The notes under the pieces are model-generated. The model was given only the letters and a program-made list of their open reading frames with translations, had not been told where the DNA came from and did no database searches. Positions 46,401 through 56,154 of a DNA stretch of 64,000 nt are shown here, in pieces. Numbering within the stretch: the stretch's first letter is position 1; each line of letters starts with the position of its first letter. The DNA lies in NCBI GenBank assembly GCA_026874595.1, contig CM049310.1, positions 39,439,558 to 39,503,557 of the forward strand, written 5' to 3'. Source of the stretch: Sipunculus nudus. Lineage: Eukaryota; Annelida; Sipuncula; Golfingiida; Sipunculidae. Both the position numbers and the translations under genes were made by a program.

Positions 46401-49191
46401 AACCCCTTGAAATCATCAATTTCAAAATTAGTAATATTCAAAATGTATAAACTAACAAGATACCCGAATACAGGTTAGGAAGGGTATATAGTATACATAT
46501 TAAACAGCCGCTTGGATCGAGGACTTGATTGGACGACTATAGAAGTGTTACCTCATCGTGCCGTCTGAGAGACTGTAGAGGTCCGAGGGAACGTTCCATC
46601 CCTGAGACGTTCCGTACATTGCGTTATACATGCCATCCAGTGGTTCAAACCAATAGAATGCGTTCGGGTTCTGGTTGAAAATTTCTCCCAGGAAGGTGGA
46701 GCCACTGCGCTGTTGCGTCACGAGTAACACCAACCTGACCTCGTCCACAGTGAACGGTCTGTGACCTCGCCCGTTCAGTATGATCTCTAATTCCTGCATG
46801 ACAGATAAAATACAATTTTTTTCATAAATAAAATATTAAGTATTTTGTGTTTAATGGGTAATAGACGCTTCCTGTAATAGTTCCATATAATGTTTCAGCT
46901 ATGGAAAAAATTCCAACAATGTTATTTACATGGACTACTTCAATTTCATAAAAGGAGATTTTGCATGATCATATCTCCATTTTATTGATTCAGAAAAAAT
47001 AGGTGTGAAAATTAGATAATTTTTCAAAGGAACATGTAACGCTTTAAAAAATGTGCCAATTAATTAATTAAAAAAAGAACACTTTTTTCCTTAATTCACA
47101 CAATACCTGGTCGTGTGCCTTCTCGTGGCAATACAATAAACCACTGCAGCGTCTACTTCCACGTAATATAATGTAAGAATGGCTCAGAATCCCCAAAACC
47201 AATTATTCAATGTGACCAGACAAAACCGATCAAATCTGGCCATGCGATCATGTGGCGCCATGCAGATATACCTTAGATTGATCGAGGGGAGGAACATCCA
47301 CTTCTCGTCGATGTACTTCCGCCGGAAGTTCAAGCATTCTCTTTCCTTGAAGTTGTACAGGACGAAGCTTCCAGCTTGCATACTCTAAAAATAAGGAAAA
47401 TACTTTTTACCAACTGAGTACTTCTGTTTATTGCTACTCTTTTCCATTTGCATGAAATAAATTCTTCTCTTATTCTTCTCCTCGCCAAACTGAGAAAATA
47501 ATCTATTGAATTTAAAGGCTTAGTTTCTAACCGTTTCTTTCTATTTACCCATTAAAAAAAACTTACCACTCATCAACAAAAAATTAAGTAATTCATATCT
47601 TTTCATTAAATATTCGCCATTTATGGCTGAACCGGAAACAAATGGTAAACAGATTCAAACAAATAGTATATATGCAACTCTACAAAATATGTAACTTATG
47701 TTAGTCCAAAAATTAAAGACAACAGGACAATCTGTAAATATGTGCATGAAGGTTAGTCTCCTTTTCTCCACATACATCACATAACTCACTATTTAAATAA
47801 AAAATCATTTATTGGTAAAGCAAAATGAAGAAATCTCCAGTTTAAATATGATTGGTACATGTACTTCTTATTTACATTATTGTAACATCGACTGAAAACA
47901 TGTTTACATTCTAAAAACTTGCTTCCATTTGTCTATACAGCGTCTTAATGTCCATCAATCTATAATATATTAATTTCATTGTAAATCTGTGAATTATGAT
48001 ACTGGAATTTTTATCTATTTCAAAAGTAAAGTCCTGGATATTTGTCCATTCTCTTCCTGACCTCAATGTACTTATCCATGACGATGGAATATTTTTAATT
48101 AATGATACATATTTAAGTTTCTTTTTAAATCATCACATCTGTTAAAAATAACCTAAACGATTGTTCTCATATCTTTAATATTACCTACACCAATAGAAAA
48201 CGGTGAAATGTGTATTATCCTCTTCATTATTCTAACTAGGATTTAAGAAGAATGACTGATATAATAAACCTTTTTTAGTTTGATAATATATTTTCACATT
48301 AAATTAATTGAATCCAAGATTTTACGATAAACTCAAGATTGGTGTGTGCAATTCCTTGAATTTGCCTTTTAAACTAATCCATAAATGTCTGTCTCCAATT
48401 TACCCCTTTATACAAACTAATAAAATATCCCAACATTATTCTGCAATTATATTCAATGTCTAAAGCTTTAGTTGACCAAGTTGCTCTTTTGGTCATATTT
48501 TTTAGTTTAAAATTAACTTAATTCTGACCCTCTCTGTCTCTACAAAAAAGATAACATCTTTTGGCATTTGATGTCGCCCTAATATTCCTAAAGAAACTTA
48601 CAATCAACTGCTCTATTTTCTCAATTACTCATGTTGGTACATTAAAAAATACCAAACACCACTTGACTCTATTACTTTAGCTACCGTCGTTTTCCCCACA
48701 TAAGACAGATTTCTCCAAGACCACACATACAACACACTTTGTAATTTTCTTAATTTGTAGGCCCAAATTTTCTTTATTGGTATCCACAGCCAAAGTAAAG
48801 TTCTGTTTATATTGCATGGTTTATCAATCCTATCGACACCAAATCTTTTGGCTAATTCAGTCGTAACTCTTTACTTTTTCGCTCAGTTTACTGTGAAATG
48901 ATGTCAATAGAAGCATGTACTTTAAAAACATATATGCGATTTGTAATGGGTTTCCAGGGGAAGAAGTGAGCTGTTTGCCTTGTACCAATTGGGTTTGTAC
49001 ATTACCCTTGTCAACAAATGTAAATAAATTAATAATAAATAAATGCATGATGACCACTTACGAAAGAACACATTTATGAAGAAAATCACAATTCCGAGCT
49101 GAAAGATCGCTACAACGCTCCCTCTGTTAAAGGATTCGACAAGGCGGCGCCAAAATCCTGTCCGCCTCAGAGTGATCCTTCGTCTGGGCAT
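42461..49191 (-). CDS. Golgi carbohydrate sulfotransferase (CHST-like), complete coding sequence in four exons
   Basis: Such enzymes move sulfate from PAPS to a sugar hydroxyl (usually 6-O of Gal, GalNAc or GlcNAc) on glycans in the Golgi. Exons 49062-49191, 47272-47384, 46552-46793 and 42461-43421 join in phase to 481 residues plus TAA, a normal length for the family. Domain order: Arg-rich cytosolic N-terminus (residues 1-22), signal-anchor helix about 25-43 (GSVVAIFQLGIVIFFINVFF), stem, 5'-phosphosulfate-binding loop TQQRSGSTF at 107-115, a VKTVRMS motif near 311-317, and 3'-phosphate-binding motif RNPAAIAVSR at 338-347. A type II membrane protein is expected. The acceptor sugar cannot be told from sequence. 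The usual RDP of the 3' motif is RNP here, a mild deviation. Confidence 0.9.
43735..44150. other. Sulfotransferase intron 3, unremarkable part
   Basis: AT-rich intron sequence without recognised features, between coding exon 4 and the Helentron-like element. Confidence 0.5.
44180..45381. mobile_element. Helentron-like element with tandem core arranged as dimers (copy 2)
   Basis: About eight ~140-bp units, marked by gatggcgccacc-like motifs at about 44213, 44363, 44508, 44641, 44766, 44913, 45052 and 45206. Two unit types alternate: one with ctggtctacgaaat and aagatggatg, the other with cttgagtacgagatggaggt and atccaagat-tatgg. The repeat order is thus ~270 bp. The right end is the hairpin gtatccacaaaactttgttt followed by tggcggatac (~45350-45380), matching the hairpin ending the element at 735-1570. 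The left end is unclear. It lies in sulfotransferase intron 3. Confidence 0.65.
45382..46551. other. Remainder of sulfotransferase intron 3
   Basis: AT-rich. It contains ataccatcagaaagatc and ctttatggggtctaat (45408-45455), which recur at 60510-60570 and mark a further dispersed repeat. No gene. Confidence 0.5.
46552..46793 (-). CDS. Sulfotransferase coding exon 3 (PAPS 5'-phosphosulfate loop)
   Basis: 242 bp, acceptor catgcag|GAATTA, donor ATGAG|gtaaca. It encodes residues 82-161, including RLVLLVTQQRSGSTFLGEIF, then NQNPNAFYWFEPLDGMYNAM. The RSGSTF loop and the FYWFEPL strand are family hallmarks. Confidence 0.93.
47272..47384 (-). CDS. Sulfotransferase coding exon 2 (stem region)
   Basis: 113 bp, acceptor tttttag|AGTATG, donor TAAG|gtatat. 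The correct frame is fixed by phase: Q (split) YASWKLRPVQLQGKRMLELP, ending VDVPPLDQSK. The longer-looking open frame starting MQAGSF is a different frame and cannot join exon 3, since it would hit TAG. Confidence 0.85.
47690..48870 (-). pseudogene. Decayed LINE (non-LTR retrotransposon) ORF2, C-terminal part
   Basis: Minus-strand translation, broken by many stops and frameshifts, shows LINE reverse-transcriptase 3' hallmarks in the right order. From 48840 down: a LRKLQSVLYVWSWRNLSYVG segment followed by KTTVAKVIESS (the 'L--W--R-LS--GK' thumb region), then near 47860-47700 the segment NWRFLHFALPIND, a zinc-finger-like LCDVCGEKETNLH, and HIFTDCPVVFNFW in a shifted frame (the zf-RVT 'C--C----E---H-F--C-----FW' pattern). 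This fits the L1/Tx1-type LINE group. It is a dead copy inside the first coding intron of the sulfotransferase. Ends are approximate. Confidence 0.75.
49062..49191 (-). CDS. Sulfotransferase coding exon 1 (start codon, membrane anchor)
   Basis: The ATG is at 49189-49191 and the donor TTTC|gtaagt is strong. It encodes residues 1-43: MPRRRITLRRTGFWRRLVES, then the hydrophobic anchor. It ends in phase 1, matching exon 2. An acceptor (tttttatag) 11 bp upstream of the ATG implies a spliced 5' UTR; an upstream out-of-frame ATG lies right at that acceptor. Confidence 0.87.
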
Positions 49192-49266
49192 GTCAGAAAC
49201 ATCTATAAAAACGGAAATTGAAACTTCTGCATTCTTACCTCCAGAAGAAATGTAAAAAAAAAAACG

Positions 49267-49267
<1 letters not shown>

Positions 49268-49306
<39 letters not shown>
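49268..49306. repeat. (GA)n microsatellite
   Basis: A GA tract of about 38 bp, just upstream of sulfotransferase coding exon 1. Confidence 0.95.
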
Positions 49307-49312
<6 letters not shown>

Positions 49313-50121
49313 TGAGGGTTTCTGTATAAATTCATTTGACTTTTAAAATTTGAAACCTCTGCATATTTCCTCCCAGATCTATAGCTGGTAGATTCATACA
49401 TACACAGACAACATCTAATATAGAAAGTTTGCAGGATGGCAGGTTATTTTCTTTTATCGAAGGAAGTCGAGGTGTGTGTTTAAGGTTGCAGTATATAATG
49501 ACACCTAATTTAAGTATTTCAAAGACAAGCATAGATAAAGCAGACAGGTTCGAGAACATGCATAACCGCGGGGATATAGAATTGTGTGAATATCATATAC
49601 AGTGTACATAAAAAATAACCTTTTACAAGCAAATCTAGTTACCTGCTAAGTTAATAATCCTCTTTACCATGTGTATATATGGTCACTTTATCATATACAC
49701 CGTGTGGTTAGTTTTCGGTTCATTTAAAATACATGTAAATACACAACCGGAGGCCTGCCAATACATTCTTTTTTAAAAGAGTCACTCCTTTTTTAGGATT
49801 TCCTGAAAATGACTCTTATTACTCTTCATTCGTTCTTTTTTTTTCAGCAGCTTTCTTGTTTCTTCTTTTTGTGAAAGAATTGCGATATGTACTATTTCGC
49901 AATTTTTTGTGTGCAAATTTCCAGCATGTATCACAAAATGTAGAAAATGCCCTTATCTTCATGCAGGATGACGTGCGACATATACATGTCTGACACTTGG
50001 AACGAACTGCGTTGATATATGCGATACAACTGCGTCGGGGGGAGGGGGAGGTTTCAGGGCCGATCCGCCCCAGCCGGAAGTTGTAATATATATTGAAGTG
50101 GAATGAGGAGTTCCTCGAAAA

Positions 50122-50330
50122 GTACAAGTTTATAGGTACAAATTTGACCCTTATTAATGTTTGGTGGAAAAATTTAATGTTTGGTGTTTTTGTCTATATG
50201 TTCCTCCATTTCTTTTATTTCAGGAATTTATAGGTACATATTCGACCTTTTTTTAAGTTTAGTGGAAAAATTTAAATGTTTGATGTTTTTGGCTGTGTCC
50301 CCCCATTTAAATTATTTCAGGAATTAGAAA
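50122..50330. repeat. ~100-bp tandem duplication
   Basis: Two adjacent copies share tttataggtaca, agtggaaaaattta, tgtttg-tgtttttg and ttatttcaggaa. Confidence 0.75.
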
Positions 50331-51111
50331 GTGGGTAATGGAACCAATCAAATGATTCGCGAATGGTCTCTATAGCAAAGTTACCGATGAAGACCCTGAA
50401 ACAACCTAAAATACCCTGCTCCTATATTCTTACAACAGTCTCGTTAAAATACAAACGTGTACACTCCAATGATCACATTGAGGACTACCTTATTTCTATT
50501 GTCTTTTTATGACTTGATCTTATGTAACATGAATAATAACAGTCTTTCACCCAGACCTATGAAGGAGTTATATTATGGCAGATGTAATTGCTTTTCAAAT
50601 ATAAATCTATTATAAATCCCCCGGGCCGTATTACGTTCAACTAATTATACTAAATATAATATAAAATAATTTAATAAACATATTTCAATGATATAATTAC
50701 TTGAAATTTAATTAAATACTTATTTTTATAACAAATCACTAATTCATCAATAAAATTGTGTTGAGAATTGAATAACTGTCGGTACATGGAATCATGTTTT
50801 ATTTTAAGCATTTTTAAAACGCAAATACTAATGCCCAGGCAGGGCAACCCGCCGAGGTCATTGTTCTAATACTATTTTTATATCATAAGACCTGTACTTA
50901 AAGAGGAAGTGGGTTGTGCCTCAGTGGTCGCACTGTACAATTAATATTTCACCTGAGTGGATTTATTATATGTGCTACAATGAATAAGTTTTCCTCCCAA
51001 CTGCCCGTATACGTGTCGTGTCAACCGTATAATATATACTATACACAAAGCCTAACTCTTGCAGTTATATGAGTATGGTGATTTATCCGAAATTGTATAT
51101 ATAAAAATTCA

Positions 51112-51191
51112 GCAGTGGCATTTTTTCCGAGGGTGGGAGGATGACTCGCAGGCGTGGGTAATCAAAATTAGATAATCTTTTTAAAACCATA

Positions 51192-51248
<57 letters not shown>

Positions 51249-51486
51249 TTTTTATTGTATTTATTCAAATACATTACAATTAAGTAGAAGGTTTTAAAAA
51301 TATATAATATTTCATAGTAAATGGGACCAAAGACTTTAATTCTCATTATCAATATATTTCATTTTCAATATACAAATATTATTCTCTGAATATCGGGGGG
51401 GGGGGATGATAACATTGACCACCCTCCCCCCTTGCTTAAAAGTCGGGGGAAATGTACCCCCCCCCCCCCTTTATTGACGCCCCTGA
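51112..51486. repeat. Dispersed repeat with G/C runs, copy 2, interrupted
   Basis: It matches 36424-36606: left part agcagtggcattttttccga and gatgact, right part gactttaattct to ttgacgcccctgaat. The ~190 bp between (about 51150-51335), including a TA tract, is absent from copy 1. Confidence 0.65.
51193..51245. repeat. (TG)n/(TA)n microsatellite
   Basis: A short tgtgtgtg lead followed by a pure TA tract. Confidence 0.93.
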
Positions 51487-52054
51487 ATTTTAATTAATAT
51501 AAGTGATCGCATTGCTATATAGTGAAGCTAACCTCGACACCCCCCCCCCCTTTTGTGAGAGGGGTCGATAACCAAACACTGGTTTGTCTCTGCATGTGGA
51601 GAATCTGTTTCTAAATACATATCGTCCGATGGAGAGCCCCACCGGTCTGCAAAACTTATATATTATACTCGTTCAGTGTGTATTTGTAAACGTGTTTTAA
51701 GGTGCCCAAAGCATGTATGTTACAGAGCATATATTAAGCATCATACTATATATATTACTTTAGTATATATTACGTGCAAGTATATGTACAATTGTGATAC
51801 ATTTGATAAAAATATATATTAAACGCGCTCGAACATATATGTGTCAAAAACAAATAAATATGTAATTGGTTCACCAAGGGCAATGCATAAATTAAGCACA
51901 AGACCCGCCAACCGCGGGGTTGCTGCAGCAAAGGTTATATCATACCAAATTTAATTGTTCTGATTAGCATTTCCGCGAGTGAGTAGGCAAGACAAGAACA
52001 CAAGTGAACTCCCTCTATCATGGTTACACTCAAAATGATCGATTTTGCATGACT

Positions 52055-52056
<2 letters not shown>

Positions 52057-52118
<62 letters not shown>
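52057..52118. repeat. (TA)n microsatellite
   Basis: A pure TA tract of about 60 bp. Confidence 0.95.
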
Positions 52119-52122
<4 letters not shown>

Positions 52123-52202
52123 ATAGGTGTCTGATTTTGTGAAAATAATATCCTGCGAACATTATGAAGATTAACAATAACGTGAATAATTGATCCCTCA
52201 AG

Positions 52203-52385
52203 GGCGGATTAAGGTAAAGGTGGAGTCCAACCCAGGAGGACTAAAGAGAAAACCTAAAAAGAGGTCCCCAGGCCTTCGAAAGGGGGGGGGGGCGGTTCCA
52301 GGCTCAAAAATTGGCCTAACTCCTTAAGAAAGGTTGCGGCGGCAGAAAAAAAAGGGGTCCTGGACCCCCCCCCCCCCCCCGGATC
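52203..52385. repeat. 'gggcggat' repeat with poly(G) and poly(C) runs
   Basis: gggcggattaagg, gtccaacccaggaggac, a G run and a C run ending ggatctac. It is related to 37930-38045. Confidence 0.55.
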
Positions 52386-52445
52386 TACTTCTGTCTCTAT
52401 ACTGCAAATACGTGGTTAACATGGACTAACAAATCCTCAACTTAC

Positions 52446-52640
52446 GGGCGTGTGTGACCAGACAGTCCTTTTGCAAACTGCTTCAACTCGCCAGTCGCCT
52501 CTCTAATGATGTTCCATTCTTGATGAGTGGGTACAGCCTGTTATGTTAACGGTACACACACTGTACAACAGCTGCACAACTCACACACCGTATATCTGTT
52601 TTACTGCACCTTTAGCGGCACAGTGCGAGTAGTCAGCAGT
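52446..52640 (-). other. Possible non-coding first exon of the sulfotransferase
   Basis: On the minus strand a consensus donor (CGCCC|gtaagt, 52440-52445) ends a GC-richer stretch. It would splice to the acceptor at 49203-49205 just upstream of the start codon. The start of transcription is not visible. This is inference from splice signals and base composition. Confidence 0.35.
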
Positions 52641-55600
52641 ACAGCACTAGTTTACTAACATGAGTGTTGTACTGAAAATAACGACTATATGTACATGGAG
52701 GGCCAATGCGTATCTTTTGTACTGTCCATACACCGGCGTATCGTTATGACTTTTCTGGCATCGCTCTGAACCCTGCGAGCTGTCAGGCGTGACATGCGGT
52801 CACCCATACAAGAACGCGGAATCAGTCATGTGGCAACAATAGCACGCATTCAGCCGTGACTGGTTGGGCACCCCTATAACATCGTTCGGCAAAAAAGAAA
52901 ACTAATCTGGAGGAGAGGGGAGCACATACTGTAGATTGAGAAATATAAGTTGGGATTTTATTTTCGTGGTTTTCGTGAATTTAGGTTATCCACGAATTCA
53001 TGATTCCAACGATAAAAAAATCACACGGTCAGAGAATATCTTGACGGCAGCGGGTGGTCAACTTCATTTATATATAGTATTTTTTTGGTCGCTGGCTGAA
53101 TTTTCAATAAAGGTACAAAAATGTTTATTGCTATTTTATGATTGTCGTTGATATATATTATAAATGTACTGAATTAGTTTTCTTAATTATTATTAAAAAA
53201 AATTGTAATTTAAAAATATTCTGTTGTCAATTCTAATTCCAATTAGTATCCGTTTTGCTGGCTACGATAAAATAGTCTTAATATCATAATAGGTCGATGA
53301 AGCAGGAACAAAGTAGATGTTTAATAACTTATGTGACCTATTTAACTGGCTATTATTCAAGTTAAATAAGAGTACAAAGAATTTCGAGACCATGATCATA
53401 TGACCCAACCGTGCATCATATGTGTACATAGCAGGCCTGTAGCCCGAGCAAAGTCTGAAGGGACAGTATTTAAAATGCTTTTTTTTCAAAGCGAAGCAAA
53501 TCGAGGGAGGAGGGTGTGGGGTGAGGAAATTTTTTAAAATACATGCTATATATTGGCATTTCTGTGGGTATCTTTCTTATAATATAAGCTCTAATCACAG
53601 AAACGTAATTGCTTGCTTTTATTTACGTGGCTTAAGGGTAACTGAATGATAGTCATGAGTCAAATTTAACTATATTGCAATTACAGCCGACAATTTTTTT
53701 TTTTGCCTAAGAATGCTCAAATCTCCCCTGCTCAAATCAAAGCTGCCTCAAATCAAAGCTGCCTAAATTAAAGCGCGGTTCCTTCGAAGAAGAAGGTCAA
53801 ACTGCAGTGTCCCGGGCTAACAAAAGTAGAAACGACCTCTTGCGGAAGGATGAAGTAAGGCCAATGGCCGTACGATTTTCGGGACTACCGATATTTGAAT
53901 TATACTGTTAAATATGTACTTTTAAACATGTACTGGTTTACTTTTTGAGAAGGACTTAAGAAAAATGTAAATTGATGTGTTCATTCCAGTCCTCTACGCT
54001 TTTCCCTTTCTTCTTTTTAATAAAATACTTTTGGAGGTAAATATTCTGTATAAATTAAACATTCGCTAAGCAATAGGTGTACACGGATAAAGTGAAACAG
54101 ACTAAACACGTGTGTCATTGACGGACTGGAATAAAGGCCCTGTCATCTGAGGAGATTTTTGGTATAATGAAGAAATTAATCTTTCACATAAATACATGTA
54201 CATAAGTTTTCATCATTTTGACGATATACACTGACATAGCAGTCATACACACATAAATATACTTGTACACATGCATTCAAATATATAAGAAAATATAACC
54301 ATTATATTTATATGTTTATTATATAGAACTACCATATGTATATATAATATACATAACATTGCAATGCAGATCGATATAACCATGATTGATTATCAAATAA
54401 TTTATTTAGAAGTAGTACAACATACTGAACAAGCTTGTCCCCAAACATTATACCACACGTCTGTTTTTTTTTTTTTACTCATAATGGTATAGTGTACATA
54501 TGCACCTTTTAAAATATTCTGTCTTTTAAAACTTTACTTCTCTAAAATAAGGCTGGGACACGCAGATATGCATATCTTTGTGTTTTTTTTGGTGCCATGT
54601 TAAATAAACGCACCATTTCAAATTGTATACTGGTTGCTGTATAAGAAGTTCCACTTTACGGACGACATTACTGTACGTGAATAATTTGTTTTTAATTGTG
54701 AATAACTGACCATACATATACTTTGCATATCATGGTGCATTTTATACGTTACACATATAGCGCATGTTGGAAAAGGACTACTAGGGAATACAGAAGATTG
54801 CATGTGCTTAAAATTCTGCTTTTCGAATTCACGAGGCCTGGTGCTCATGCATTATAAGCACACTCTGAAAGAGAAATAAACCTAGACAACAGCTGTATGA
54901 AATTTCCGTCTTAAATTGAACGTATATAAAATCATGACACGTTACATGAATTATATTTATTCAACAATTCCTATTTATGACTGATTTAACTGTTGCATAT
55001 TAATGCATGCACATCATGAGTGTCCCTTTAATCTGAACGTTTTCTGAAACGTAATTCCTTTTTTCTTGAATCCCTATAACCCGATATTCCACGAATGCAA
55101 TCAAATAACAAAGCATTTTTGCTATATTCAATATACATTCTCATATGAAAACTAATATTGATACTATTTGTTAACTTTTTGTATATACACATAAAACTGC
55201 CTAAATTTCATTAAAGATCACACAACTAAGAAATTCTTTATGTACATTTTATAGTAATTATCAAGCTGTCTATTTACAAGCTAACATCGCTGATCAATGG
55301 ACTGGTCCACATTTCGTCTTTAACGGTGTCACTACAATTACATCCTCGTGAGCATATATGTTTCATCCTCGTTCCGGGGCCTATATTACATGAAAGGGTG
55401 GCCCTGGAATCAGGATGACACCAGGTAAACGCCGTCCAGTATAATGCGGCACAGGTACATGTTTCAATCTTAGTACAGCGATACATATGTAAGAAAGTAT
55501 GAGAAGAGAAAAACAAAAGAATCTACGTCTAAAACTTATATCAGCGAACAATATATTCCATTAAAAAGAAAGGTCTCGAATAGAAAGTGAAGTTTTATAA

Positions 55601-55989
55601 TGCGCGAACTTAGTTTTTGAGATTTGGAGTATATCTTATTTTCAGGGCATCCTCTCCATTGTAATCATATATCGCTGTTATGATGAAAATTGTTAAAAGA
55701 TTATTTTTTTGCTTGACCATTTAAATTATTTACCAATAGGTAAAGTTTTATCCTACTCTAGAGCCCCACTTTTCTATCATTGGCTGCGGAACAAGCTAGA
55801 AAACGTAGTTGCAGGTAAGAATGTATTTGTACTGCCACCGGTGGCTGTTTTGTAGTGAAATATTTGAAATTTACTATAATAATAAACCAATGAAAAACAT
55901 GATAATCATACAAAAAAACACGCTTGCATCTCTTTTTAGCAAGGTTTAAGAATCGTTACGATTTAATACTGTTATGTTCCGTAAAATGG
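52641..55989. other. Intergenic region between the sulfotransferase and the TSR gene
   Basis: No gene recognised. It holds AT-rich sequence and a tgctcaaatcaaagctgcct duplication at about 53725-53755. Open frames here are short and without family features. Confidence 0.55.
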
Positions 55990-56154
55990 TCACGAAATGT
56001 CCCTGCCCTTAATTGGAACAGGGCATGGTATTATTGGGCATCCCTCCCGTTCAGTTGGCCGTGTTTCAGGATTGCAGGAATCTGACGGCCTCTCGCCATC
56101 GTAACACGTGACTAGTCGAACACGCTGGCCGTTTCTGCCACATGTGACTGAACA
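55990..56154 (-). CDS. TSR gene: last exon, TSR6 core and stop
   Basis: 165 bp, acceptor atatttcag|TGTTCA. It encodes CSVTCGRNGQRVRLVTCYDG, then the final PIIPCPVPIKGRDIS and TGA at 55990-55992. A minus-strand ATTAAA at 55962-55967 follows closely, perhaps too close to serve as the only poly(A) signal. Confidence 0.92.
   Translation of the reverse strand, partial: CSVTCGRNGQRVRLVTCYDGERPSDSCNPETRPTEREGCPIIPCPVPIKGRDIS

Noticed and set aside
47184-47381. Longer open frame starting MQAGSFVLYNF over sulfotransferase exon 2
   Set aside because: It ends in the wrong phase; joining it to exon 3 gives an immediate TAG. The alternative frame joins both neighbours exactly.
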